Translations under genes and position numbers: made by a program
The notes under the pieces: generated by a model
What the model was told of the DNA's origin: nothing
Database searches by the model: none
Seen by the model: only the letters and a program-made list of their open reading frames with translations
Origin: Desulfobacterales bacterium
GTDB taxonomy: Bacteria > Desulfobacterota > Desulfobacteria > Desulfobacterales > DAOWNP01
DNA length: 11,554 nucleotides
Direction: 5' to 3'
NCBI GenBank assembly: GCA_030149595.1
Contig: JASFBI010000017.1
Location: 1 to 11,554 of the forward strand
Shown here: in pieces, positions 1 through 7,375 of the stretch
How the letters are laid out: the number at the start of each line of letters is the position of its first letter
Numbering within the stretch: the first letter of the stretch is position 1

Positions 1-2
1 AG

Positions 3-689
3 GATATTCCAAGGGCTAAAAGAAAACTATATATTCCTGAAGTACTGTCACGTGAAGAGATTGACGTGATAATAGCTAATCTCTCCACCCCTTTTTCATT
101 GGTTGTTAAAATACTGTACGGTTGTGGATTGCGACTTTCCGAATGTATGAAATTACGGATCAGTTGTTTTAATTTCGATACGGGTATGCTGACTGTCCAT
201 GACGGCAATGGTAAAAAAGGCAGAATGGTACCTTTGCCCGAATCAATTGTGACAGAGATAAAAAACCAACTTGCCTGCGTCATAGATTTGCATGAAAAAG
301 ATCTACAGGCAGGATATGCCGGTGCGTTTCTCCCCAGCTTACTTGAAAAAAAACATAAGAACGCTGCCACGGAACTGGCCTGGCAATGGTTCTTCCCTGC
401 AAGGACCCTGACTTTTCTTACAGCAGAACAGGAAGACAGGCGCTACCATCTTCACACAACTCATGTTCAAAAGGCCATAAAAAGGGCAGTTGCCAAGTCC
501 AAAATCATTAAGCATGCTTCGGCCCACACATTTCGTCACAGCTTTGCCAGTCATCTCCTGCAAGCCAATTACGATATCCGAACAATTCAGAAATTGTTGG
601 GCCACAGTGATGTAAGAACAACCAAGATCTATACCCATACGATCAAAAACCAGACAATAAAGGAGGGTAAAAGTCCGCTTGATTTCTAA
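3..689 (+). CDS. intI: Integron integrase (tyrosine recombinase), 5' end outside the window
   Basis: This is the catalytic C-terminal domain of a tyrosine recombinase. The frame is open to the left edge, so the start and N-terminal DNA-binding domain lie outside; the GTG at 66 is internal. Visible catalytic residues are the first Arg (in GLRLSE, codon at 132), the second Arg in HTFRHSFASHLL, the His of LLGH, and the Tyr nucleophile in IYTHT (codon at 630). The segment around ATELAWQWFFPA, followed by an RRYHLH block, matches the extra domain that separates integron integrases (IntI) from XerC/XerD, and the ending resembles the family's usual SPLD terminus. IntI recombines attC and attI sites to capture gene cassettes. 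Cassettes normally lie beyond the 5' end of intI, which would place any array left of the window. The gene is visibly richer in G+C than its neighbours, which suggests transfer. Confidence 0.85.
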   Translation, partial: DIPRAKRKLYIPEVLSREEIDVIIANLSTPFSLVVKILYGCGLRLSECMKLRISCFNFDTGMLTVHDGNGKKGRMVPLPESIVTEIKNQLACVIDLHEKDLQAGYAGAFLPSLLEKKHKNAATELAWQWFFPARTLTFLTAEQEDRRYHLHTTHVQKAIKRAVAKSKIIKHASAHTFRHSFASHLLQANYDIRTIQKLLGHSDVRTTKIYTHTIKNQTIKEGKSPLDF

Positions 690-696
690 TGTATGT

Positions 697-715
697 GTCC
701 AAAGGGTAGTTGGAC
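697..715. repeat. Short inverted repeat just after intI
   Basis: GTCCAA and TTGGAC form a perfect 6-bp stem around a 7-nt loop, seven bases after the intI stop. The right arm with the preceding G reads GTTGGAC, which fits the attC core consensus GTTRRRY. The arms are too close together for a normal attC site and there is no T-run, so it is neither a convincing attC nor a standard terminator. Its role is unknown. Confidence 0.4.
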
Positions 716-748
716 GAATAATCAAACCGCCCAAAACAATAAGGAAAT

Positions 749-1189
749 ATGGAATATTTCACACATTTTGATTATATCGGTCTTTTTCTATCCTCATTTT
801 TAGCAGCAACAATATTACCTGTTAGCTCAGAAATTGTTCTTGCTTTTTTATTATTGAATAATTTAAATCCAGTAGTATTAATAAGTGTTGCAACATTTGG
901 GAATGTACTTGGCTCTTTTGTTAATTATGTATTAGGATTTTATGGAAGCGAGAGTATCATAAAACCGTTTTTTAATATCTCGGATGATAAATTTATCAGG
1001 GCAAAACAGAGATTTAAAAAATACGGAACATATAGCCTGCTTATTGCATGGGTGCCTGTGATTGGTGATCCATTAACTTTTATTGCAGGGGCTTTAAAAA
1101 TTAATATATTAGTATTTTTTATTATGGTTACATCTGGCAAATTAATTCGATATGCAGTAATCAGTTATGCAATCCTTGAACAGTTATAA
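749..1189 (+). CDS. yqaA: YqaA/DedA-like (SNARE-associated) inner membrane protein
   Basis: This is a 146-residue polytopic membrane protein. Hydrophobic segments lie at about residues 9-35, 41-63, 94-115 and 118-142. The pattern resembles the E. coli YqaA subgroup of the DedA/VTT family: an early LPVSSEIVLAFLL, then FGNVLGSFVNYVLG (50-63), then KYG followed by WVPVIGDPLTFIAGALKI (101-118), and GKLIRYAVI near the end. Length is close to that of E. coli YqaA (about 142). DedA-type proteins are linked to lipid scrambling and envelope maintenance; the role of the YqaA subgroup is not established. AAGGA at 741-745 sits only 3 bases from the ATG. It follows intI in the same direction after 59 bp but is much richer in A+T, so it need not share a history with intI. 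A hairpin with a T-run at 1266-1297 probably ends its transcript. Confidence 0.8.
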   Translation: MEYFTHFDYIGLFLSSFLAATILPVSSEIVLAFLLLNNLNPVVLISVATFGNVLGSFVNYVLGFYGSESIIKPFFNISDDKFIRAKQRFKKYGTYSLLIAWVPVIGDPLTFIAGALKINILVFFIMVTSGKLIRYAVISYAILEQL

Positions 1190-1265
1190 AAAACATTCTG
1201 CTCAATTATTACCACAAAAAAAATCCAGCAAGAGTATCCGGGGTCTCTTTAAAATAAATTTTATG

Positions 1266-1297
1266 CAGGATTGTCTGTTTTTTCAGATTCCTGTTTT
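1266..1297 (+). terminator. Probable intrinsic terminator after yqaA
   Basis: CAGGA (1266-1270) pairs with TCCTG (1289-1293), and inside it TCTG (1274-1277) pairs with CAGA (1284-1287) around a T6 loop, with a small asymmetric internal bulge. TTTT follows at once, and a second T-run lies near 1308-1314. A weaker stem, AAGAG/CTCTT (1230-1249), lies upstream. Confidence 0.55.
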
Positions 1298-1303
1298 AAT
1301 AAA

Positions 1304-1361
1304 CTTGTTTTTTTAAAATAAAAATTATACTAATAAAAAATCTTTGTATTAAAAATATAAT
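1304..1361 (+). promoter_or_regulatory. Candidate promoter(s) for the radical SAM gene
   Basis: There are two weak sigma70-like options. CTTGTT (1304-1309) and TATACT (1326-1331) are 16 bp apart. A perfect TATAAT (1356-1361) has no recognisable -35 but would start RNA only about 9 nt before the ATG at 1377. The region is so A+T-rich that chance matches are likely. Confidence 0.25.
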
Positions 1362-1376
1362 TTAAATCAAAATAAC

Positions 1377-3101
1377 ATGGCAAAAAAGCAGAAAAAAATA
1401 AAACAGATAAACTATGCAGAATCAGAAAAGGGTATAATACGAAAAAGCTGGAAAAAAAGAGTGCGAGTGGCACTTGTTTACCCTAATATCTATTCTGTTG
1501 CTATGTCTAATCTTGGTTTTCAATCCATATATCTGCTTTTAAACCGCATGGAAAATGTGGTTTGTGAAAGAGCATTTCTTCCAGATATAAGCACCGCTAT
1601 TCCATCTTCTCTATTAGCCATAGAGTCGGGGCATAAAATAATTGATTTTGATATAATTGCTTTTTCAATCTCTTTTGAAAGTGATTATTTAAATATTTTA
1701 GAAATTCTTAATATTTCTGGACTGCCTCTGTTTTCTAAGGACCGTAGCAGTTCATATCCCCTTGTAATTGCCGGAGGAGTTGCGTGTTTTATTAATCCTG
1801 AGCCAATTGCAGCTTTTATGGATCTGTTTGTTCTTGGAGAAGGGGAGTGTTCGTTAGATAAAATTTTTAATAAATTAGATCTGTCTATTTCATGTAAAAA
1901 AGAGATGCTGCTTGAAATAGATAGAGATGTTGATGCTGTTTATGTACCTTCATTTTACGATGTAAAATACAATTCTGATCGAACCATTTTGTCATTTACT
2001 CCAAACCAGAATGTTTCCGGTAGAGTAAAGAGGGGTTATGTAAAAAAAATAGACACAACTGAAACTGTCAGCACAATTTTAACGCCAAATACAATTTTTA
2101 ATAGTACATATCTCATTGAAACAGGCAGGGGGTGTCCACATGGGTGCCGTTTTTGCAGTGCAGGGTTTATATACAGGCCTCCGAGATTAAGAAATTTTGC
2201 AAATCTCAAAAAGAGTGTTAAAAAAGGCATGCAGTATGCTGATAAAATAGGACTTGTAGGAGCTGCTGTTTCTGATGTACCCGAACTTTGCAGTTTGTGT
2301 TCAGGGGAAGAAGATAAAGAGATAGAGTTTTCTTTTAGCTCTCTTAGGGCTGATACTCTTGTTCCTGATTTGTGCAGTCTGCTTGTCAGATCAGGTGTAA
2401 AAACTGCTACAATAGCGCCTGATGCCGGTTCTGAGAGATTAAGAAGAGTAATTAACAAGCATCTTACAGAGAACCAGATATTAAATGCTGTTGCAAACCT
2501 TGTAAAAAGTGGAGTAATAAATCTTAAACTTTATTTTATGATAGGTCTTCCCACTGAAAATCAAAATGATATTGATGGGATAATAGATCTATCTAAGGCC
2601 ATAAAAAAAGTTTTTCTTGATTTGAGTAAGACAAAGGGGAAAATAGGAACAATTTCAATAAGCATTAATCCTTTTGTTCCAAAGCCATTTACCCCATTTC
2701 AGTGGTTTGGAATGGAGTCTGTTAGATCCTTAAAAAAAAAGATGCGTTATCTTGGAATAAATCTAAAAAAAATCCCCAATGTTAAAGTTAACCCATCATC
2801 TGTTAAAAATGCATATATACAGGGTATCCTTTCAAAAGGAGACAGGCAGACGGCAGACCTTCTTTATAGAGTATTTAAAAATCATGGGGACTGGGCAAAA
2901 ACATTAAAAAGCTATACACCTTGTCCCGGTTTTTATGTAAACCGTAAACATAATTATAATGAAATTATGCCCTGGGATTTTATTGATAATGGTGTCAGTA
3001 AGTCTTTTTTGATAAATGAATATGAAAAAGCAAAACAGGAGAAACAATCTCCTGCCTGTCCTGTAGAAGCATGCACATTGTGCGGTGTTTGTAAAAAATA
3101 G
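1377..3101 (+). CDS. Radical SAM protein with N-terminal cobalamin-binding-like domain (TIGR03960-like)
   Basis: This is a 574-residue protein. Residues ~28-165 look like the Rossmann-type B12-binding domain of this family (RVALVYPNIYSVAMSNLGFQ, then IAGGVACFINPEPIAAFMD and FVLGEGE), though no DxHxxG base-off cobalamin motif is seen. The radical SAM core follows at ~244-445: C253, C257 and C260 in GRGCPHGCRFC bind the [4Fe-4S] cluster that cleaves S-adenosylmethionine. The family signature PWDFIDNGVSK (532-542) and a cysteine tail (C561, C566, C569, C572) could hold a second Fe-S centre. The TIGR03960-like group has no proven substrate; some members are fused to a DUF2344 domain, which is absent here. 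The ATG was chosen because the reading begins naturally there, but no Shine-Dalgarno sequence precedes it. It stands alone between a terminator and the Rnf operon. Confidence 0.85.
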   Translation: MAKKQKKIKQINYAESEKGIIRKSWKKRVRVALVYPNIYSVAMSNLGFQSIYLLLNRMENVVCERAFLPDISTAIPSSLLAIESGHKIIDFDIIAFSISFESDYLNILEILNISGLPLFSKDRSSSYPLVIAGGVACFINPEPIAAFMDLFVLGEGECSLDKIFNKLDLSISCKKEMLLEIDRDVDAVYVPSFYDVKYNSDRTILSFTPNQNVSGRVKRGYVKKIDTTETVSTILTPNTIFNSTYLIETGRGCPHGCRFCSAGFIYRPPRLRNFANLKKSVKKGMQYADKIGLVGAAVSDVPELCSLCSGEEDKEIEFSFSSLRADTLVPDLCSLLVRSGVKTATIAPDAGSERLRRVINKHLTENQILNAVANLVKSGVINLKLYFMIGLPTENQNDIDGIIDLSKAIKKVFLDLSKTKGKIGTISISINPFVPKPFTPFQWFGMESVRSLKKKMRYLGINLKKIPNVKVNPSSVKNAYIQGILSKGDRQTADLLYRVFKNHGDWAKTLKSYTPCPGFYVNRKHNYNEIMPWDFIDNGVSKSFLINEYEKAKQEKQSPACPVEACTLCGVCKK

Positions 3102-3131
3102 GTTACTGGGCGAAAAAGCTTTGGAGACAAA

Positions 3132-3189
3132 AAGTTATTTTTATTCTGTAACAGTCTGGCAACAGGATTTTGCAAAACAGAAATAACTT
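3132..3189. repeat. Inverted repeat between the radical SAM gene and the Rnf operon
   Basis: AAGTTATTT (3132-3140) and AAATAACTT (3181-3189) are perfect 9-bp inverted arms separated by 40 bases. It could be a weak hairpin ending the upstream transcript or a spaced operator for the cytochrome-rnf operon. There is no T-run after it, so a standard terminator is unlikely. Confidence 0.4.
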
Positions 3190-3201
3190 GCAAGCAGCAA
3201 T

Positions 3202-3231
3202 TTGTTATGATAATTAACTGATTTTTATATT
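3202..3231 (+). promoter_or_regulatory. Candidate sigma70 promoter of the cytochrome-rnf operon
   Basis: TTGTTA (3202-3207) and TATATT (3226-3231) are 18 bp apart, giving a start near 3238 and a leader of about 50 nt. The leader contains a perfect 10-bp palindrome, AATGATCATT (3256-3265), just before the AAGGA ribosome site at 3272. The surrounding A+T richness keeps confidence low. Confidence 0.33.
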
Positions 3232-3287
3232 TTTAAAAGATGTAGTAGCTGTCTTAATGATCATTTTTTTTAAGGAACGGTAATAAC

Positions 3288-3836
3288 ATGAATGTTAGTA
3301 AGGATTTTAAGATTGCAGTAATTATGGCTGTTATATTATTTCTTGTGGGAATAGTATGTTATGCTGCTTTTCCTGTTAAAACTCCTGAAAAGCCTTTGAG
3401 GTTGATGTTTAAATGTAAAGCAGGGCAGGTGTTGTTTACGCATAAAAAACATGCTTCAGATTCAGGATATGGTATCTCCTGTACAGACTGCCACCATCAT
3501 AATGAGGATGATGAAACATCTCTTATGTCATGTGGTGAGTGTCATTTTGCAGAAGAGCCCATGGCTGTCCCAAAAAGCTGCATGGAGTGTCATGAATTAG
3601 ATGAAAATCATCATGAGGCAGACAGTGAAAAAGCATGTGCTGATTGTCATCAAATGGGAGAAGGTGGTAAAACGCCAGAGACTTGTAATGAATGCCATGA
3701 GCCTGAAGATATTGAAGGTCAGGGGAAGAGCATGAAGCTGCATGCAAGACCGGATGCGTTTCACAGTCAATGTATAAGTTGTCATAAAGATAATGATGCC
3801 GGGCCTGTAAAGTGTTCGGAATGTCATGTAATGTAG
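3288..3836 (+). CDS. Seven-haem c-type cytochrome (cytochrome c3/c7-like), membrane-anchored
   Basis: This is a 182-residue protein with a hydrophobic N-terminal segment (residues ~8-29) that acts as signal peptide or uncleaved anchor, putting the rest in the periplasm. There are seven CxxCH haem sites, starting at C65, C82, C98, C117, C133, C162 and C176. Eight further histidines (52, 55, 70, 71, 108, 109, 152, 159) are enough for bis-His ligation of all seven haems. FTHKKH (50-55) before the first haem site is typical of class III cytochromes. AAGGA at 3272 serves the ATG. It is the first gene of the operon, 80 bp ahead of rnfC; a small GGCT/AGCC hairpin (3851-3863) in that gap could allow different transcript levels. 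By position and haem count it resembles MmcA of the Methanosarcina acetivorans rnf operon, so it probably exchanges electrons with RnfG/RnfC and a periplasmic cytochrome pool. That role is inferred. Confidence 0.9.
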   Translation: MNVSKDFKIAVIMAVILFLVGIVCYAAFPVKTPEKPLRLMFKCKAGQVLFTHKKHASDSGYGISCTDCHHHNEDDETSLMSCGECHFAEEPMAVPKSCMECHELDENHHEADSEKACADCHQMGEGGKTPETCNECHEPEDIEGQGKSMKLHARPDAFHSQCISCHKDNDAGPVKCSECHVM

Positions 3837-3916
3837 CTTTAGAAAAATAAGGCTTGTTTAGCCGGGATATTTAAATAAGTATAAACTTCATATGGCATAA
3901 TTTTAAGGTTAGAAAA

Positions 3917-5200
3917 ATGATAAAAAGATCATTCATTGGATTATTTTCACCAGTACTTCAATATGAAGAGTTGGATACAAGCAAAACAGTAGATAGTATA
4001 AAGGTTACAGGGGCTGTTACTTTTTTTGTTGATAAAAAATATTCAAAAAAAGATTCTCTTTTGATTAAACCCGGGGATAAAGTTAAATCAGGTGATATTT
4101 TTTCTGTTTTTAATGATAGTGAAGAGATGATTATCTCTTCTGTAACCGGAGAAATAAGTGGAATCGAAGCTTTTTCAGGGAATTTTGGAAAAGAGTATAC
4201 AGCTGTAACAGTAAAAACTGAGTCAGGTGGCAACAATGTGAATAAGGATTTTGGTAAAACCCTTAAAAAAGCATCTAAAAGTAGTTTGAATCAAATCATT
4301 AAAAATTTTCCGGGAGTTGTTTCTGATACGGTGTTTGTCAATCCAGATAAACCTGTAGATTCAATAGTAATAACAGGGATGGATTCTGATCTTTTAATCT
4401 CAAATAACAAGTATATTGTTAAAAACAGAATTAAAGATATAAAAGCAGGCATAGTGTTTATTGAAAAAATGACAGGTATAAACAGTTTTATCACTGTAGT
4501 TCCAGAATCCCTTGCAGTTGTAGCGCAAGATATAGGTGTGCCTGTTAGAGTTGTTGAGCTTACCTATCCCCTTGCATCTCCCATGCTTATCACCCAAAAT
4601 ATTATGGGAAGAAAGGTTACAGCAGGAAAAACAGCGGAAGATTCTGGTGTAATGGTGATAAATGCTGAGACTGTAGCAGCAATGGGAGCAGCTTCAGTAA
4701 AATCAGAGATACCCGGTAGCAAGATTGTTACTGTAATTGATAAAAATGGGGATACAAGACTTGTTTCTGCAATTATAGGTACTCCGGTAAATACAGTTTT
4801 ATCCCAGCTTAAAATAGATGTAAATGAGGGAGACAGGGTTATTACAGGAGGTCCTCTTACCGGTACGGCAGTATACTCTGATTCTCATCCTGTTTTGCCG
4901 GATACAGAAGCAATAATGGTTCAGGATAGAGAGGATATCCCCGAAATACTGGATAATTCATGTATAAACTGTGGAGAGTGTGTAAGGATTTGTCCTGCAA
5001 AAGTACCTGTCAATTTACTGATAAGATTTCTTGAAAATGGTGAATATGATGAAGCAGCAGACAGCTATGATCTTTTTTCATGTATTGACTGTGGGCTGTG
5101 TGCTTATGTATGTCAGGCTCAGATACCTGTATTTCAATATATAACACTTGCGAAACATGAATTTACCCGAAATAATACAGTGGAGGCGGAAAATGCATAA
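3917..5200 (+). CDS. rnfC: RnfC, electron transport complex subunit C, divergent FMN/NADH region
   Basis: This is a 427-residue peripheral subunit on the cytoplasmic face. Order of domains: a barrel-sandwich-like N-terminal region (~24-100, with IKPGDKVKSGDIF), the Rossmann-like RnfC core (~120-260), a SLBB-like segment (~268-320, with GTPVNTVL and VITGGPLTGTAVY), and a C-terminal ferredoxin domain with two [4Fe-4S] motifs: C349/C352/C355/C359 and C389/C392/C395/C399. Known RnfC proteins have a GxGGAGFPT loop for FMN/NADH and a GxECEP motif soon after. Here the corresponding stretch (~118-158) reads NFPGVVSDTVF and then ITGMDSDLL, with neither motif. The N-terminal GGxHP and the later YPQGGEK motif are also absent (TYPLASPML instead). 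NADH oxidation or reduction at this subunit is therefore doubtful. AAGG at 3905 serves the ATG. Its stop overlaps the rnfD start by 8 bases. Confidence 0.9.
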   Translation: MIKRSFIGLFSPVLQYEELDTSKTVDSIKVTGAVTFFVDKKYSKKDSLLIKPGDKVKSGDIFSVFNDSEEMIISSVTGEISGIEAFSGNFGKEYTAVTVKTESGGNNVNKDFGKTLKKASKSSLNQIIKNFPGVVSDTVFVNPDKPVDSIVITGMDSDLLISNNKYIVKNRIKDIKAGIVFIEKMTGINSFITVVPESLAVVAQDIGVPVRVVELTYPLASPMLITQNIMGRKVTAGKTAEDSGVMVINAETVAAMGAASVKSEIPGSKIVTVIDKNGDTRLVSAIIGTPVNTVLSQLKIDVNEGDRVITGGPLTGTAVYSDSHPVLPDTEAIMVQDREDIPEILDNSCINCGECVRICPAKVPVNLLIRFLENGEYDEAADSYDLFSCIDCGLCAYVCQAQIPVFQYITLAKHEFTRNNTVEAENA

Positions 5201-6152
5201 ACAGAAAAAATACATTGTATCTCATGCTCCTTTTTGGCATGACGGGAGCAGGCTGACGACTAAAAACTATCATATTATGCTGGCTGTATTGATTGCTCTG
5301 GCAGCTGGTATTGTCAAGTATGGGGTTCCTGCGGTTGGAGTGATTGCTCTATCTGTTTCCACAGCAATTTTCTGGGAACTGATAATGAATAAGATAACAA
5401 GCAGAACGGCTACCATAGGTAATGGGAATGCTGCATTAACGGGTCTTTTGTTTGCCATGATGCTGCCCCCTACAATGCCATGGTGGGCAGTTGTAACAGG
5501 TACTTTTGTTTGTGTAATTATTGGCAAGGAAATTTTTGGTGGTCTTGGAGGAAATCCATTCAATCCTGTGTTGATTGGAATGGCAATACTCATGATAGCC
5601 TGGAAGGATCTCTTTGATTTTGATCAGGCTCTAATTAATTATGATTTCGACTATCTTGTTCTCTATCCACTTGCAGCTTTAAAACATTTTGGGATTTCAT
5701 CAATAGAGTCCTTAAGTGCCATAGATTTGCTTTCAGGAAAACAGACAGGGGCCATTGGTACTACTTTTGGTTTTGGTTTAATTCTTGGAGGAGTTTATTT
5801 AATAATAAGAGGTTTTGTAAGATGGGAGATTTCAGTCTCTTACTTACTGGGGATTTTTGTTACGGCATTTATATTTAAATCAGCTGATTCAGCAACCTAT
5901 GCCGGACCGGTTATACATCTATTTTCAGGATATACACTTTTTGGAGCATTTTTTCTTGCAACAGAAGACTCTTCATCTCCTGTCAATTTTATCCCCATGC
6001 TTATTTATGGAGCAGCAATAGGTATTATGACTATTCTTATTCGTAATATAGGTGTTTATGTAGATGGAACTGTATTTGCTATTCTTTTAATAAATTTGGC
6101 AAATCCTATCATAGATAAAATCAGACCAAAAGCTATGGGAAGGGCAGTGTAA
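5193..6152 (+). CDS. rnfD: RnfD, membrane subunit D, expected FMN threonine missing
   Basis: This is a 319-residue inner-membrane subunit of the NqrB/RnfD family with about nine or ten hydrophobic helices. Family landmarks are GNGNAALTGLLFAMMLPP (76-93), GGLGGNPFNPVLIGMA (116-131), GFGLILGGVYLIIRG (193-207) and FFLATEDSSSPV (253-263). Start: ATG 5193 has GGAGG at 5182 and overlaps the rnfC stop; an in-frame ATG at 5148 lies deep inside rnfC and lacks such a site. RnfD normally carries FMN bound by phosphoester to the Thr of an (S/T)xATPL motif. The equivalent place here reads VLYPLAALKH, with Tyr158 at the Thr position (codon 5664-5666) and no Thr within residues 145-165. The subunit may lack covalent FMN. 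Everything else looks intact, so it is not a decaying gene. Confidence 0.92.
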   Translation: MHKQKKYIVSHAPFWHDGSRLTTKNYHIMLAVLIALAAGIVKYGVPAVGVIALSVSTAIFWELIMNKITSRTATIGNGNAALTGLLFAMMLPPTMPWWAVVTGTFVCVIIGKEIFGGLGGNPFNPVLIGMAILMIAWKDLFDFDQALINYDFDYLVLYPLAALKHFGISSIESLSAIDLLSGKQTGAIGTTFGFGLILGGVYLIIRGFVRWEISVSYLLGIFVTAFIFKSADSATYAGPVIHLFSGYTLFGAFFLATEDSSSPVNFIPMLIYGAAIGIMTILIRNIGVYVDGTVFAILLINLANPIIDKIRPKAMGRAV

Positions 6153-6154
6153 AA

Positions 6155-6751
6155 ATGCGCGATTTAATAAGTATGGTTCTTGTTTTAACGGTTCTTAGTG
6201 CCTTTTCAGGAGGTATTTTGGCATCAGTAAAACAAAGCACAAGTGAAAAAATTGAGTTTCAGCAGTTAAAATTTGAAAAAGCTCCTGCCATCAAAATGAT
6301 TCTAACAGGATGCACCAATGATCCTATGATTGACAGGTTTAAACTCAAAGATGGTGATCAGGAGATCAGTTTTTTTGTGGGTAAAGTTGATGGCAAGGTT
6401 ACAGGTCTTGCTTTTGAGACTTTTGGTAAGGGATTTGAAGGAAAGATAGGGCTTATGGTTGGTGTTAACATAGATACCATGTGTTTAATTGGAGGTGGTG
6501 TTACAACCCAGAGTGAAACTCCCGGAGTAGGCTCGAAAGCTAAAACAGATCCTAAATTTGTGGCTCAGTTTGAAAACCTGCCAGTTGCAAAAGGTGCTTT
6601 TAAGGTAAAGCCTGACGGAGGAGGTATTGATGCATTGAGTGGTGCTACAATAACCTCTCGTGGAGTGTGTATTGCAGCAACTGATGCAGTAAATATATAT
6701 AATAGATTAGAAGATCAGTTAAAAGAAAAACTTAAAGCCTATTCCAAATAA
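6155..6751 (+). CDS. rnfG: RnfG, FMN-carrying periplasmic subunit
   Basis: This is a 198-residue protein with one N-terminal membrane helix (~4-24) and a periplasmic FMN-binding domain. The flavinylation motif is intact: DALSGATITS (159-168) with Thr165 as the expected phosphoester-FMN acceptor, and ETPGVG (121-126) is the usual upstream motif. RnfG hands electrons across the periplasmic face and is the natural partner for the heptahaem cytochrome encoded four genes upstream of rnfE in this operon's head. GGGAAGGG at about 6139, inside the end of rnfD, serves as ribosome site; only two bases separate the rnfD stop from this ATG, so the two are translationally linked. Attachment of FMN would need an ApbE-type flavin transferase, which is not encoded in the window. 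Confidence 0.93.
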   Translation: MRDLISMVLVLTVLSAFSGGILASVKQSTSEKIEFQQLKFEKAPAIKMILTGCTNDPMIDRFKLKDGDQEISFFVGKVDGKVTGLAFETFGKGFEGKIGLMVGVNIDTMCLIGGGVTTQSETPGVGSKAKTDPKFVAQFENLPVAKGAFKVKPDGGGIDALSGATITSRGVCIAATDAVNIYNRLEDQLKEKLKAYSK

Positions 6752-6772
6752 TAAATCAGGAGAGATAACGAT

Positions 6773-7366
6773 ATGGCAAAATCAATTACCCAGGAATTTG
6801 TTAAAGGTTTGTGGGCAGAAATACCACCATTTAGACTTGTTCTTGGTTTATGCCCTGTGCTGGCTGTAACAAAAACAGTTGAAAATGGAATTGGCATGGG
6901 ACTTGCCACAACATTTGTTCTTGTTTGTTCCAATATACTTGTATCAATGCTGAGAAGCGTTATACCGCCAAAAATCAGAATAGCATGTTTTATTATTATA
7001 ATAGCAACATTTGTTACAGTGGTTGAGCTTCTGATGCAGGCGTTTACCTATCCTCTGTTTCTTAAGCTGGGGATATTTATACCATTGATTGTTGTAAACT
7101 GCATAGTTCTTGGAAGAGCTGAAGCTTTTGCATTTAAAAATTCTGTTGTTCCTTCAACGGCAGATGGATTTGGTATAGGTGTCGGCTTTACCCTGTCCCT
7201 TGCAGCAATTGGTTTGGTCAGAGAATTAATAGGTACAGGAGCACTTTTTGGTGTTTCAATTTTCGGAGCTGGTTATCAGCCTTTTGCTTTTATGGTTGAA
7301 GCTCCTGGAGCATTTATCTGTCTGGGTCTTATGCTTTGTATAATGAATTTAGTAGGAAATAAATAG
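6773..7366 (+). CDS. rnfE: RnfE, membrane subunit E
   Basis: This is a 197-residue inner-membrane protein of the RnfA/RnfE (NqrD/NqrE) family with about six helices. Typical motifs are LVLGLCPVLAVT (22-33), IPLIVVNCIVLGRAEAFA (103-120) and GFGIGVGFTLSLA. C27 and C110 are the two conserved mid-membrane cysteines that, with the matching pair in RnfA, bind the intramembrane [2Fe-2S] cluster in structurally studied Rnf/Nqr complexes. AGGAGA at 6758 precedes the ATG by 9 bases, in the 21-bp gap after rnfG. Confidence 0.93.
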   Translation: MAKSITQEFVKGLWAEIPPFRLVLGLCPVLAVTKTVENGIGMGLATTFVLVCSNILVSMLRSVIPPKIRIACFIIIIATFVTVVELLMQAFTYPLFLKLGIFIPLIVVNCIVLGRAEAFAFKNSVVPSTADGFGIGVGFTLSLAAIGLVRELIGTGALFGVSIFGAGYQPFAFMVEAPGAFICLGLMLCIMNLVGNK

Positions 7367-7375
7367 GAGAATAAA

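Noticed and set aside
697..715. attC recombination site after intI
   Set aside because: GTTGGAC fits the core site, but the opposite arm is GTCCAAA, the loop is 7 nt, and no second pair of sites lies at the usual distance.
339..734. Minus-strand reading frame opposite intI
   Set aside because: It has no recognisable domain and covers the well-supported intI catalytic region, so it is a shadow frame. The other opposite-strand frames within the radical SAM, cytochrome and rnf genes were dismissed for the same reason.
3157..3173. Sigma54-like promoter (TGGCA...TTGCA) ahead of the cytochrome gene
   Set aside because: The GG and GC elements are 12 bases apart, while sigma54 promoters need 10 with little tolerance.
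3851..3863. Terminator between the cytochrome gene and rnfC
   Set aside because: GGCT/AGCC is only a 4-bp stem without a following T-run, so at most it is a minor processing hairpin.
5148..5192. Upstream ATG start for rnfD
   Set aside because: It would add 15 residues unlike any RnfD N-terminus and lies well inside rnfC, whereas ATG 5193 has GGAGG in place.
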